Source: Parafannyhessea umbonata (GTDB taxonomy: Bacteria > Actinomycetota > Coriobacteriia > Coriobacteriales > Atopobiaceae). Taken from it: a stretch of 64,000 bases of DNA. Below are positions 33,861 to 43,164 of this stretch, one piece after another. The notes under the pieces were generated by a model. It ran no database searches. It was not told where the DNA came from and saw only the letters and a program-made list of their open reading frames with translations. The stretch covers positions 1 to 64,000 of the forward strand of contig NZ_FOGP01000006.1 of NCBI RefSeq assembly GCF_900111255.1, given 5' to 3'. Numbering within the stretch: the first letter of the stretch is position 1; each line of letters opens with the position of its first letter. The position numbers and the translations under genes are program-made.

Positions 33861-34741
33861 TAGATATCAGCTCCTCCCTTGCGAGCCGCGTAGGTCAGCG
33901 AGCGCTTCGACATCTCCTTGATCAGCTGGAGACGGAACTCCTTGGACGCACGCCAGGAGTCACGCGGGTTGGTGTCCTGCTGGGCGAGTTTGCCAATCTT
34001 CTCGACGGCTTCCTCGACGGCGAGGCCGCGGACGGCATCCTCGGCGTTGCGCGCACGAATGGGGGTCGGGGCGGCGACGCCGAAGGCAAGGCGGATGTCG
34101 TCGATGCACTTCTTGTCGTCTGAGAGCTTGACAAGGCAGCAGCAGCCCATCGTGGCGATCTCGAGGGCGCGGCGCTTGCCGTACTTGAAGTAGTGACCGG
34201 TCCACCCCTCGTAGTGGTCGCGCGGGATGCGGATCTTCACCAGCACCTCGTCGCGCTCGCGCACCGAGCGGCCGGGGCCCGTGTACCACTCCTCGATGGG
34301 AATGGTCCTCATGCCGCGCACCGAGCGAACGTCCAGGAGGGCTCCGTAGGCGTAGAGCGTGGAGGCCGTGTCGGCGGAGGTGGCCGCGTTGCAGATGTTT
34401 CCGCCGACGGTTCCCGAGACGCGAAGCTGGGGACCACCCGGCGTGTCGCAGGCATCGCAGAGCGTCTGTACCGTCGACTGGGCGACGGGGCTCGTGGTCA
34501 CGTGGTTGAACCAGGTGATGGGACCAATCTCGACGGTTCCGTCGGCGGCCAGGCTGACGCCGTCGAGCTCGTCGTTCAGGCCGTGGATGGAGACGAGGTG
34601 CGCGCCGGCAAACTTGCCCTCGCGGCACTTGACGAGCACGTCAGTGCCACCAGCGATGACCATGGACTGGGGGTCCTCCGCAAGAGCGCGGCAGGCATCT
34701 TCGACGCTCGTTGCCTCGTAGAGCGATTCGATGTCGTACAT
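33860..34741 (-). CDS. xdhB: xanthine dehydrogenase FAD subunit
   Basis: 293 residues, the size of E. coli XdhB (292). FAD-binding landmarks VIAGGTDVLVKCREG (about 29-43), the loop VSGTVGGNICNAATSADTAS (about 108-127) and a C-terminal CO-dehydrogenase flavoprotein-like domain. It passes electrons to NAD or another acceptor. The ATG overlaps the xdhA stop (ATGA). Confidence 0.94.
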   Translation of the reverse strand: MYDIESLYEATSVEDACRALAEDPQSMVIAGGTDVLVKCREGKFAGAHLVSIHGLNDELDGVSLAADGTVEIGPITWFNHVTTSPVAQSTVQTLCDACDTPGGPQLRVSGTVGGNICNAATSADTASTLYAYGALLDVRSVRGMRTIPIEEWYTGPGRSVRERDEVLVKIRIPRDHYEGWTGHYFKYGKRRALEIATMGCCCLVKLSDDKKCIDDIRLAFGVAAPTPIRARNAEDAVRGLAVEEAVEKIGKLAQQDTNPRDSWRASKEFRLQLIKEMSKRSLTYAARKGGADI

Positions 34742-37083
34742 CAGATAAGTCCCTCCCTCTTGAAGCCCTCGAATAGACGCTGGGGCGTCATGGGCATCTC
34801 GTAGAACTTGACTCCCGTGGCGTTCAGGATGGCGTCGCGAATGGCAGGCGCGGGACTGATGATGGGGGTCTCGCCCACCGCCTTGTTGCCATAGGGGCCC
34901 ATGGGGTCCTGGGTCTCGACGTTCTCGGCGATCAGGTCGGGCACGTCCATCATCGTTGGGATCTTGTAGTCGAGCAGGGTCGCATTGCGCACGCGGCCGC
35001 TCTTGGGGTCGACGAGAAGTTCCTCAGACAGGCCGAATCCGATGCCCTGCGCCATGCCACCGTGAATCTGCTGCTCGACGAGCTTGGGGTTGATGAGTCT
35101 GCCGTCGTCCTGGATCGAGACGATCTTGTCGATCGTGACCTGGCCCAGGGGAATGTCGACCGTCAGGTCGCAGAACGTGCAGCCGGTCGCAATTGCGTTC
35201 TGGTGGACGGTGGCCTGGCCGCGCGTCGAGAGCTGATCGGTCTTGTGGATGTTGTAGTAGGCCTCGAGAGCTAGATCCGCAAGGCCGCAGAGCCTGTTGT
35301 CCCCTCCGTCGTAGATGGCGTGGTTCCTCAGGTCGAGCTCGCCCTGCGCGTCGGGATAGAGGCGCTCGGCCAGCTCGAGGATGCGCTTGCGCATCTTGGT
35401 GCCGGCGTCCTTGCACGCGGTGCCCGAGACGAAGGTCTGGCGCGAAGCGTACGCGCCGGGGTCATACGGAGCGACATCGGTGTCCTGGAAGCTCACGATG
35501 TGGATGTCCTCGGTGTCCACGCCGATGGCCTCGGCGGCCATTTGGCAGAAGACCGTGTCGGCACCCTGGCCGATCTCGGTCGCACCCATCTGGAGCTGGA
35601 ACGTGCCGTCCTGGTTGAGTGTGATCTGGGCGTTGGAGGTCTCGAGGGCGAAGGGCGCGACGGCCGTCTTGTAGACCATGAACGCGACGCCGACGCCGTG
35701 GCGGATGGGGCCTGCCTGGTTGGCGTACTCCCTGCGCTTGTTGTCCCAGTCGATGATCTCCTTGCCGCGCTCGACGCAGGCGCGCAGACCGTCGGTGCGA
35801 TACGAGATCGTGTTCGAGGGGCTGAACTCGTCGACGTAGCCGGGGGCGATGGCATTCTTCAGGCGGAACTCGACGCCGTCCCATCCCATGTCATGTGCGA
35901 TGTCGCCCATGAGGCACTCGGCCGTCCAGACGCCCTCAGGCACGCCGTAGGCGCGCATGGCTCCCGTGTGCGGGCCGTTGGTGTGGATGGTCCAGGCCTC
36001 GCAGCGCACCGCGTCCTCGCAGGTGTGGTAGAGCCAGCGGAAGCTGTTCACGGAGTTGAGGACCAGGGCATGGCCGTGGTGGATGTAGCCACCGGTGTTG
36101 GACCAGCCCTTGATTGAGCGGGCGTGCAGGCGCATGTCGTCACCGACGCTCGCCTCGACCTCGAAGTTCTTGGGCTGGCGCCCCGAGGTGTCCCAGAAGC
36201 ACTCCTCGCGCGAGAGCTCGAGCTTGACGCAGCGACCACCCACCTGATGGCAGAGCCATGCGTTGAGCGGCTCGAAATGGATATCCTGCTTGGTGCCGAA
36301 TCCACCGCCGATGTAGGGCTTGATCACGCGGACGCTGCCCCAGGGAATGCCGAGGGCCTGGCCGATGATGCGACGGCAGATGTGCGGGATCTGTGTCGAC
36401 GAGACGCAGACGATCTTGCCGCCCTCCTCGTAGCAGTACGAGACACAAACCTCGATGTGCGCCTGGCTCTGCTCACCAGTGAAGGTCTTAATGGCGAAGT
36501 GGTGGTACTTGGGGTCGAGAAGTGCGTCCTCGACGCTCTCGTAGCCCATCTCCCCGAGCTTCTCCTTTGGGGTCACGGCAAGGGTGTGCGCGACGACGTT
36601 GTCGGGCTTGCCCTCCTGGACGGGCACCTCGGTGCCCTTCATGGACTCGCGCGCGTCGTAGACGACGGGGTACTCCTCGTACTCGACGTGGATCAGGCGC
36701 AGCGCGCGCTCGGCAGCAACGTTGTCCTCGGCCACGACGGCTGCGATGTTGTCTCCGTAAATGCGCACGCGGTCGTCCAGCAGCCTGCGGTCGGCGATGT
36801 CGCGCTTGGCCGCCGCGGAGTCCGCATACCAGGGGTGGCCTGCGACCGGATAGGCGAAGTCGGGCACGTCGAAGCAGGTGAACACACCAACGACGCCGGG
36901 AACCTTCTTCGCCTCGTCGGTGTCGATCGAGACGACGCGGCCGTTTCCAATGGTGGAGTGGAGTATCTTTGCCACCAGGCAGGGCTTGGGGCAGAGGTCA
37001 TCGGTAAACATCGCACGGCCCGTGACCTTGTCGTACGCGTCGACGCGCTTTACGGACCTACCGACCTCCTTATAGCTCTCCAT
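34741..37083 (-). CDS. xdhA: xanthine dehydrogenase Mo-binding subunit
   Basis: 780 residues. XDH large-subunit landmarks: RSVKRVDAYDKVTGRAMFTDDL (landmark, N-terminus), KPYIGGGFGTKQDIHFEPLNAWL near 250, GAMRAYGVPEG near 365, MGATEIGQGADTVFCQMA near 510 and the catalytic-glutamate loop YGNKAVGETPIISPAPAIRDAI near 732-753. Best order and size match to E. coli XdhA among the four hydroxylases here. It leads the xdhABC operon; AGGAG precedes the ATG. Confidence 0.93.
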   Translation of the reverse strand: MESYKEVGRSVKRVDAYDKVTGRAMFTDDLCPKPCLVAKILHSTIGNGRVVSIDTDEAKKVPGVVGVFTCFDVPDFAYPVAGHPWYADSAAAKRDIADRRLLDDRVRIYGDNIAAVVAEDNVAAERALRLIHVEYEEYPVVYDARESMKGTEVPVQEGKPDNVVAHTLAVTPKEKLGEMGYESVEDALLDPKYHHFAIKTFTGEQSQAHIEVCVSYCYEEGGKIVCVSSTQIPHICRRIIGQALGIPWGSVRVIKPYIGGGFGTKQDIHFEPLNAWLCHQVGGRCVKLELSREECFWDTSGRQPKNFEVEASVGDDMRLHARSIKGWSNTGGYIHHGHALVLNSVNSFRWLYHTCEDAVRCEAWTIHTNGPHTGAMRAYGVPEGVWTAECLMGDIAHDMGWDGVEFRLKNAIAPGYVDEFSPSNTISYRTDGLRACVERGKEIIDWDNKRREYANQAGPIRHGVGVAFMVYKTAVAPFALETSNAQITLNQDGTFQLQMGATEIGQGADTVFCQMAAEAIGVDTEDIHIVSFQDTDVAPYDPGAYASRQTFVSGTACKDAGTKMRKRILELAERLYPDAQGELDLRNHAIYDGGDNRLCGLADLALEAYYNIHKTDQLSTRGQATVHQNAIATGCTFCDLTVDIPLGQVTIDKIVSIQDDGRLINPKLVEQQIHGGMAQGIGFGLSEELLVDPKSGRVRNATLLDYKIPTMMDVPDLIAENVETQDPMGPYGNKAVGETPIISPAPAIRDAILNATGVKFYEMPMTPQRLFEGFKREGLI

Positions 37084-37114
37084 CTCTCGCTCCTCTCCTA
37101 CAAAAGGTTGTTAT

Positions 37115-37219
37115 GCCTAAAAAAAGGTTAGCCGCGACACAGGGCATGGCGCGGGCTTTGTGGTGAGCGGACCCATAGGACGGGCGGCCGCATCAACCAA
37201 TGATAACTTTTTGTAGGCC
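37115..37219. promoter_or_regulatory. xdhA promoter region with two 7-5-7 palindromes
   Basis: GCCTAAA-AAAAG-GTTAGCC (37115-37133) and TGATAAC-TTTTT-GTAGGCC (37201-37219) are two copies of the shared motif, 32-50 and 118-136 nt before xdhA. They are the only notable elements in the 37084-37331 gap, which contains no gene. Confidence 0.55.
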
Positions 37220-37331
37220 TGAACAGGCGTTATACAAGCAAAAGTCCAACGCATCCCTACGTTTGTTCCAAAAAAAGCGGCACATGTGGGCACCACGCCT
37301 GACGGGGCGCGCGAGCACAGGCAAGACACAG

Positions 37332-37366
37332 AAAAAAGCGACGCCCGCCTCACTGGGACGGACGCC
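37332..37366 (-). terminator. terminator of the purine permease-guanine deaminase operon
   Basis: In the minus-strand RNA positions 37366-37357 pair with 37349-37340 over 10 bp (three G-U pairs), followed by GCUUUUUUCUG. A second small hairpin, CGTCCGG/CCGGACG (37387-37409), lies between it and the guaD stop. Confidence 0.8.
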
Positions 37367-37421
37367 GCCTCGATTGTGAACTTCACCGTCCGGAACATCA
37401 GTCCGGACGTCTTGCCAACGT

Positions 37422-38819
37422 CTAGGCGCTCTTGGCGCTCGAGACCGTGGGGTTGGCCGCCGCCGAGGTCAGAACCGCAGCCGGGACCTTGGAGCCCACA
37501 AGCCTGTCGTCACGGACGACGAGCCTGCCCGCCACGTACTTCTCGACCATGCGACCACCCTCCTCGGCGAGGTACATGTACCTCTCGACGCGCTCGGAGG
37601 GATCGCACTCGAGCGTGGTGCGAATCTGGGAGTCGTCCAGCACGAGGATGTCGGCCTCGTAGCCCTCTTCGAAGGAGCCGACCTTGCCGAAGAACGAGCC
37701 GCCGCCGACCGTCGCGACGTAGAAGGCCTCGGCGGTGGAGAGGGGCTTGAGGTTCTGGTCGACCAGGCGCCAGCGCAGCTTGGAGCAGCCAACGAGGTCC
37801 GCGACCGCGCGGAACATCGAGAGCGAGGCGCCGCCGGCGACGTCGGTGCCCAGGCCGACGTTCATGCCCTCGACCAGGTAGCGGCGGATGGGCGCGATGC
37901 CCGAGGAAAGCTGCATGTTGGACTGCGGGCAGGTCGCGACGAAGACGCCATGCTTCTTCATGATGGCGATCTCCTCGTCGGTCGAGTAGTTGCAGTGTGC
38001 CATGACCACGTGGCCCTCGCCGTCCATCTGGCCGGCGTGCTCATAGGTCTGACCGTAGCAGCTGGACCAGGGGGCAAGCCCGTGGACCCAGTCGATCTCG
38101 GAGAGGTTCTCGGAGAGGTGCGACTGCAGCGGCAGTCCCCTCTCCTGCTTGAGCCTGCCCAGCCCCTCCATCAGCTCGTCGGTGCAGGTGGGCGTGAAGC
38201 GCGGGGTGAGGATGGGCTTGGTGTTGACGTAGCCCTTGGACTCGACCTCGTCCAGCCAGCGAACCGTGTCTGTAAGCGAGGCCTGCGCGTCCTTCTCGCA
38301 GAGGTAGTCGGGACTGTTGCGGTCCATGTTGACCTTGCCGACGAAGGTCTTGAGGCCCGTCGCCTCGAGCTTGTCCATGAGGAGCTCGGTGGGCTCGACG
38401 TGGAGGGTGCCGAAGACGACCGCGCGCGTGGTGGGCGAGTGCAGCATGTCGTCGGCGAAGATGGAGTACGCTCGGTCGGCGTAGGAGAGGTCGGCGTACT
38501 TCTTCTCCTCGGGGAAGGTGTGGGTGTTGAGCCACTCGAGCAGCTCGAGGTCCATGCCCAGGCCACGGAAGGCGTACTGGGGCGCGTGGACGTGGATGTC
38601 GGTCATGCCGGGGATCACGAGCCTGCCCGTGCGGTCGCGGACATCGATTCCCTCGTACTCGGCCGGAAGCTCCTGGAAGACGCCCTTGCACACGCCGTCG
38701 ACCACCACCAGGTAGCCGTCCTTGGCCCACTGGAGGTTGGACGCATGGCGCGACCAGACGATGTCACCGCGGATGGCGAAGGTCTCCTGGCTGGCTGCGA
38801 CAGAGCTCTCTTTCGACAT
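37422..38819 (-). CDS. guaD: guanine deaminase
   Basis: 465 residues of the metal-dependent amidohydrolase family. Zinc ligands in PGMTDIHVHAPQYAFRG (about residues 68-84), TPRFTPTCTDEL (about 205), LQSHLSENLSEIDWV (about 233), VMAHCNYS (about 271) and GTDVAGGASLSMF (about 322) match guanine deaminase. It converts guanine to xanthine, the substrate of the hydroxylases here. It follows the permease gene by 89 nt and ends at the terminator at 37332. Confidence 0.93.
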   Translation of the reverse strand: MSKESSVAASQETFAIRGDIVWSRHASNLQWAKDGYLVVVDGVCKGVFQELPAEYEGIDVRDRTGRLVIPGMTDIHVHAPQYAFRGLGMDLELLEWLNTHTFPEEKKYADLSYADRAYSIFADDMLHSPTTRAVVFGTLHVEPTELLMDKLEATGLKTFVGKVNMDRNSPDYLCEKDAQASLTDTVRWLDEVESKGYVNTKPILTPRFTPTCTDELMEGLGRLKQERGLPLQSHLSENLSEIDWVHGLAPWSSCYGQTYEHAGQMDGEGHVVMAHCNYSTDEEIAIMKKHGVFVATCPQSNMQLSSGIAPIRRYLVEGMNVGLGTDVAGGASLSMFRAVADLVGCSKLRWRLVDQNLKPLSTAEAFYVATVGGGSFFGKVGSFEEGYEADILVLDDSQIRTTLECDPSERVERYMYLAEEGGRMVEKYVAGRLVVRDDRLVGSKVPAAVLTSAAANPTVSSAKSA

Positions 38820-38908
38820 ACGTGCCACCTTTCGTTTGCGCGGGCGCGGCACACGGCCGCGCCCGACTGGTTTGCATACAACTGGTGAAACTGGCGCTGG
38901 GCGCCTTG

Positions 38909-40345
38909 CTATATGAAGAAGTACTTGCAGCAGAACAGGACGAACAGGACCCACATGACGCCCGAGATCTTCTTGCGGTTCTCGGCCCCAGTGACCGCGT
39001 TGACGGCCACGTAGGAGATGATACCCAGCGAGATGCCCTCAGCGATGGAGTACATGAACGGCATCGCGATGATCGCGACGAAGGCGGGGATGGCCTCGGC
39101 CACGGAGCCCCACTCAATCTGGGTGACGGCGCCAAACATCATGAAACCGACGATGACCAGGGCGGGCGAGGTCGCGAAGGACGGAATCGCCAGGAAGATT
39201 GGCGAGAGGAACAGGGAGAGAAGGAAGAGCACGGCGCAGGTGAGGCCCGTGAGTCCCGTGCGGCCGCCCTGCGAGATGCCCGCGGTGCACTCGACGGCGG
39301 TCGCCGTGGAGGAGGTGCCGAGCATGCCGGCGAACGTCGTCGCGAGGGACTCGGCCAGCAGCGCTCCCTTGACGTTGGGAAGCTTGCCCTCCTCGTCGAG
39401 CAGGTCGGCCTTGGCGGCGGAGCCAATCAGGGTGCCGATGGTGTCGAAGAGGTTGGTGAACAGGAACGCGAAGACGACGGACATGAAGCCGACGGACAGA
39501 ATGTTCGAGAAGTCAATCTGGAACGCGATCGGCGCGATCGAGGGAACCGTCAGTCCCTGCGAGAAGTCAGGCAGCAGGCTGTAGAAGCCGGCCTCGGCGT
39601 TGGGGACGTAGAGGCCCGTGAACTGGCAGACGATGCCCAGACCCCATGTGATGAGGATGCCCAGTAGGATGTTGCCGCGCACGTTCTTGCAGACCAGGAT
39701 GGCCGTCACGATGATGCCGATAAGGGAGAGAAGGGCGCAGATGCCCGCGGTCGAGAAGGTCCCCTCCGCAAGCGAGCTGTGGAACGAGAACATGGTGACG
39801 AGCGTCGACTCGCTGGGGATGACCAGGCCGGAGCCCTTGAGGCCGATGATGGTGATGAAGAGTCCGACGCCGGAGGTGATGGCGAACTTCAGGTTCATCG
39901 GGATCGCGTTGAAGATCGCCTCTCGCACGTTGGTCAGCGAGAGTATGACGAAGATGATGCCCTCGACGAAGATCGCACCGAGCGCCGTCTGCCAGGAGTA
40001 GCCCATGCCCAGGCAGACCGTGTAGGCGAAGTAGGCGTTGATGCCCATGCCGGGACAGAGGATGAACGGGTAGTTGGTGAGAAGGGCCATCATCAGCGTG
40101 CCGATGGTCGAGATGAGGACCGTCGCCGTGAACAGGGCGTCCTGGGGCATGCCCGTGGCGGCGAGGACGCTGGGGTTGACCGCGAGAATGTAGGCGGCAG
40201 TGACGAAGGTCGTCACGCCCGCCAGAATCTCGGTCTTTACGTTGGTGCCACGCTCCGAGAGGTGGAAGATCCTGTCGAGGGCACCCTTACCGTCGCCGGT
40301 ACCACGCTCCGAGTGGTGGAAGACCCCATGCAAAGCATTTTCCAT
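38909..40345 (-). CDS. AzgA/PbuG-type guanine/hypoxanthine permease
   Basis: A 478-residue polytopic membrane protein. Landmarks are ILAGVTTFVTAAYILAVNPSVLA, CPGMGINAYFAYTVC, FLFTNLFDTIGTLIGSAAKADLLD and GTSSTATAVECTAGISQGGRTGLT, as in the AzgA branch of nucleobase transporters (E. coli GhxP/GhxQ). It would import purine bases by proton symport and is operonic with guanine deaminase. The N-terminus has a duplicated HSERGT/LSERGT element (22-bp repeats at 40248 and 40302), so the start (40345, or 40354) is not certain. Confidence 0.92.
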   Translation of the reverse strand: MENALHGVFHHSERGTGDGKGALDRIFHLSERGTNVKTEILAGVTTFVTAAYILAVNPSVLAATGMPQDALFTATVLISTIGTLMMALLTNYPFILCPGMGINAYFAYTVCLGMGYSWQTALGAIFVEGIIFVILSLTNVREAIFNAIPMNLKFAITSGVGLFITIIGLKGSGLVIPSESTLVTMFSFHSSLAEGTFSTAGICALLSLIGIIVTAILVCKNVRGNILLGILITWGLGIVCQFTGLYVPNAEAGFYSLLPDFSQGLTVPSIAPIAFQIDFSNILSVGFMSVVFAFLFTNLFDTIGTLIGSAAKADLLDEEGKLPNVKGALLAESLATTFAGMLGTSSTATAVECTAGISQGGRTGLTGLTCAVLFLLSLFLSPIFLAIPSFATSPALVIVGFMMFGAVTQIEWGSVAEAIPAFVAIIAMPFMYSIAEGISLGIISYVAVNAVTGAENRKKISGVMWVLFVLFCCKYFFI

Positions 40346-40902
40346 ACAGCACATCACTCCTAAGACGAATGCCAACAGTCACGCCCGCGCAACCAAATCC
40401 CTCTCCGCGCGAGACAGTTACACGCTTAGCTGTCGATCTTGAAGGCCGCCTTGGGCTAAGGCAGAAGCATGGGCCAAGCCTGGCCCGCCTGCCGCCGGCG
40501 ATCATAAAAAAGTAAGATATATCATCAGGGGTCGTCCAAGAGGGGATCGCCCCGACTTCGACCCTGGGCGACAGACTGAGGACGGGCAGTCCCCCACCCA
40601 AGGTGGCGCGTCCTTCTCCCCAACGCTCTCCCAAGTGGTGCCATAAAACTTGTTTTTTTAGCTAAATATTTTTTTGTTAGCTAGATGGTATCGGGGCTCA
40701 TTCGGAATGGTCGCGTCTCTCTGGCGGACGGTATGTCCTCGCCCGTAAGCGCACGACTCGATCGTTTATGCTGTACCATTGCGTTTTTGCAGGTAATCCC
40801 ATAACGAACAACAGCGAATCCAATCTGTCGCAACGCTCGTCCCCCATGTGACGCAGGGAGGCGACGCCGGCTGGGCCGCACGGTCCCCAGACAGCAAGCA
40901 AA
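40346..40902 (-). promoter_or_regulatory. long upstream region of the purine permease operon
   Basis: No gene is seen. The AT-rich promoter-like block at 40645-40685 includes TAGCTAA...TTAGCTA half-sites (40660-40682, spacer longer than elsewhere). If transcription begins there, the mRNA has a ~290-nt GC-rich leader with several hairpins, such as GGGCCAGGC/TTGGCCC (40471-40486) and CCACC/GGTGG (40594-40606). A second promoter-like AT patch lies at 40503-40525. I could not match a known purine riboswitch. Confidence 0.35.
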
Positions 40903-40937
40903 CAAAAAGGCAGGGCAGGGTCTCCCCTGTCCTGCCT
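40903..40937 (-). terminator. terminator of the BMP/ABC importer operon
   Basis: AGGCAGGGCAGGG (40908-40920) and CCCTGTCCTGCCT (40925-40937) form a 13-bp stem with one wobble and a 4-nt loop; TTTTTGTTTG follows on the minus strand. It lies 46 nt after the BMP gene stop. Confidence 0.9.
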
Positions 40938-40982
40938 CGCGCCTATTGGCACCATGCCGTCTCTGCGGCGAAGAGCTCAGCT

Positions 40983-42080
40983 CTAGAGGCTCTTCTTGAT
41001 CTGGTCGACGTCGTCGTCCGAGATGAAGTCGCCGGACTTGATCTGGTCAACGTACTCCTTGATCTTGTCCTGGACATCCTGCGGGACCTTGTCGGAGAAC
41101 TTGCCGAGCGAGATGCCGCCGTTGTCCATGTTGCCGATAATGGCCTTGCCGTCGCCGAAGGAGCCAGCCTCGATCTCGTCCATCGCCTGGCCGATCATCC
41201 AGTCGGTGACGGTGGAGGTGATGACGGTCGGCTGATCATCGCCAGCGATGTCGATGGGCTGGGCGATGTCGAAGTGCGTGTCGGCGCCGGCGCTCTCGAG
41301 GGCCTTGCGCGAGCCGTTGTCGACCGCGGAGGCGTCGCCCCACATGACGTCGACGTTCTCGGAGTTGATCCACTGCTCGGTCAGCTTGGTGCCCAGCGAG
41401 GCGTCCGTGAAGCCGGCCTCGAAGTTGTACTGGCCCTTGATGGAGGGGTCGATCTTCTGCGCGGCGGCCAGGAACGCGGAGTACTTGGTGAGGGTGGAGG
41501 GAAGCTTCATGCCACCGATGAAGCCGATGCTCTTGGTCTTGGTCATGAGGCCCGCGACCACGCCGGCGAGGGCGCCGGTCTGCTTGAAGTCAGGAAGGAC
41601 GGTCTCAACGGGAGCGAGAGTCTCGTAGTCGGCCATCTCGGTCGTGGGGTCCGTGTTGGTGACGAGGAAGTGGACCTTGGGGTGGCTGGCGGCGGCGTCC
41701 GAGACGACCTCCATCCAGTCGGAGGCGAACTGGTTCCCGTTGCCGATGATGAGGTCGACGTCCTGGTCGACGTAGGACTGGGCGGCCGTCGCGGCGTCGG
41801 CGTCAGCGGTGTTCTCCTTGGGCTCGAGGAGCGTCCACTTGTCGTGGGACTCGAGCGCCCTCTTTAGGGACTCGTAGTGGCCCTGGTCCCAGCCACCGTC
41901 GGTGATGGTGCCGCTCATGATCATGGCGACCTTGTAGCCCTCGGATCCGGAGTCGCCGGAGCCGGAGTCAGACGACCCGGAGCCGCCGCACGCGGACAGC
42001 ATGAGGGCGCCCACGCCACCAAAGCCCAGGCCCAGGGCCTGACGCCTGCTCACCATAACGGTCTTGTTCTCGTTGCTCAT
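40983..42080 (-). CDS. BMP-family substrate-binding lipoprotein (nucleoside/purine type)
   Basis: 365 residues with a twin-arginine-like signal (VSRRQALGLGFGGVG) and lipobox LSACGG (Cys about 28), a serine/glycine linker, then the BMP/PnrA fold beginning VAMIMSGTITDGGWDQGHYESLKRAL (landmark). GFIGGMKLP and NVDMWGDASAVDNGSRKA are typical of Bmp/Med/TmpC proteins, which bind nucleosides or purines. It is the last gene of the importer operon and follows a strong hairpin at 42188. Confidence 0.92.
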   Translation of the reverse strand: MSNENKTVMVSRRQALGLGFGGVGALMLSACGGSGSSDSGSGDSGSEGYKVAMIMSGTITDGGWDQGHYESLKRALESHDKWTLLEPKENTADADAATAAQSYVDQDVDLIIGNGNQFASDWMEVVSDAAASHPKVHFLVTNTDPTTEMADYETLAPVETVLPDFKQTGALAGVVAGLMTKTKSIGFIGGMKLPSTLTKYSAFLAAAQKIDPSIKGQYNFEAGFTDASLGTKLTEQWINSENVDVMWGDASAVDNGSRKALESAGADTHFDIAQPIDIAGDDQPTVITSTVTDWMIGQAMDEIEAGSFGDGKAIIGNMDNGGISLGKFSDKVPQDVQDKIKEYVDQIKSGDFISDDDVDQIKKSL

Positions 42081-42187
42081 AAACACGCCTTTCCTTCCCT
42101 TGCCTTGGAGAAGGGCCTCGCCCTCTCCCTTGCCAAACCAACTACCTTCGCACACGGCCCCGGTCTCCCGACGCCGGAAATGCCAAA

Positions 42188-42219
42188 CTGCCGGGAGGCG
42201 CAGACGCGCCCCCCGGCAG
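42188..42219 (-). promoter_or_regulatory. strong intercistronic hairpin before the BMP gene
   Basis: CTGCCGGGAGGCGC (42188-42201) pairs with GCGCCCCCCGGCAG (42206-42219), one mismatch, 4-nt loop. On the minus strand it is followed by TTTGGCATTT. It could be a partial terminator or an RNA-stabilising element that sets BMP level relative to the permeases. Confidence 0.6.
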
Positions 42220-42228
42220 AACAAAACG

Positions 42229-43164
42229 CTACCGCTGCTCGCGGAAGTACGGCTGACCGTTCGCCTTCGGCCCGGCATGCTTCGAGCCGAAGAAGATCAG
42301 GGCGACAATCGTGAAGATATACGGAATCATCTTGAAGAACATGACGGGAGCCGCCTGGAACTGTGCCTGGAGGGCAACGTTCAGGCCGTCGAAGAAGCCG
42401 AACAGCAGGCTCGCCGCCAGGACGCCCACGGCAGTCCAGCGGCCGAAGATGACCGTGGCCAGCGCGATGAAGCCGCGTCCCATGACGATGCCATCGGTGT
42501 AGATGGGCGTGTAGCACAGCGTGAGGAACGCGCCACCGGCGGCCGCAAGCGCACCGCACACGATGCACGCCACGTACTTGGTGCGTACGACGTTAATGCC
42601 GAGGGTCTCGGCGGCGTGGGGGTTCTCGCCAACGGAGCGGAACGAGAGGCCCACACGGAAGTGGTGGAAGAAGTACCTCACGACCGGAACCAGGATGAAG
42701 GCCAGATAGGCCAGAAGCGTCTGGTTGAAGAGCGCGTCTCCCAGGAAGGGTATCTGCGAGAGCCCGGGAATGGCCAGCGAGGCCATCTGCTCGCCCGTCG
42801 CGTTGGCGGGGTTGGAGCCAACGAAGAGGTTGTAGCCGAACAGGGCGATCGCAGGAGCGAGCACGTTGATGGCCATTCCCGTGACCACCTGATCCGCGCA
42901 GAGCGTGACCGTGCAGAACGCATAGATCATGTTGACCAGCACGCCGGCGAGCATGCCAACCAGAACGCCTAGCCAGATGTTGCCGCTCATCTTGGCGACG
43001 GCGAAGCCCACGAAGGCTCCGACGGCCATGATTCCCTCGAGGCCGATGTTGACCAGGCCCGCGCGCTCGGAGAAGACCTCGCCCAGTGCGGCGAGGAGGA
43101 TGGGCACGGCGCCCATGGTCATCGCCTTGAAAATGGTGGGCAGTGCAGTGATGAAACCGTCCAT
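42229..43164 (-). CDS. ABC transporter permease (YufQ/NupQ-like)
   Basis: 311 residues, hydrophobic throughout with about nine helices; LGEVFSERAGLVNIGLEGIMAVGAFVGF near residues 26-53 is the branched-chain/BMP-importer permease signature. It pairs with the permease upstream, whose stop TAA shares a base with its ATG (TAATG). Confidence 0.92.
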   Translation of the reverse strand: MDGFITALPTIFKAMTMGAVPILLAALGEVFSERAGLVNIGLEGIMAVGAFVGFAVAKMSGNIWLGVLVGMLAGVLVNMIYAFCTVTLCADQVVTGMAINVLAPAIALFGYNLFVGSNPANATGEQMASLAIPGLSQIPFLGDALFNQTLLAYLAFILVPVVRYFFHHFRVGLSFRSVGENPHAAETLGINVVRTKYVACIVCGALAAAGGAFLTLCYTPIYTDGIVMGRGFIALATVIFGRWTAVGVLAASLLFGFFDGLNVALQAQFQAAPVMFFKMIPYIFTIVALIFFGSKHAGPKANGQPYFREQR

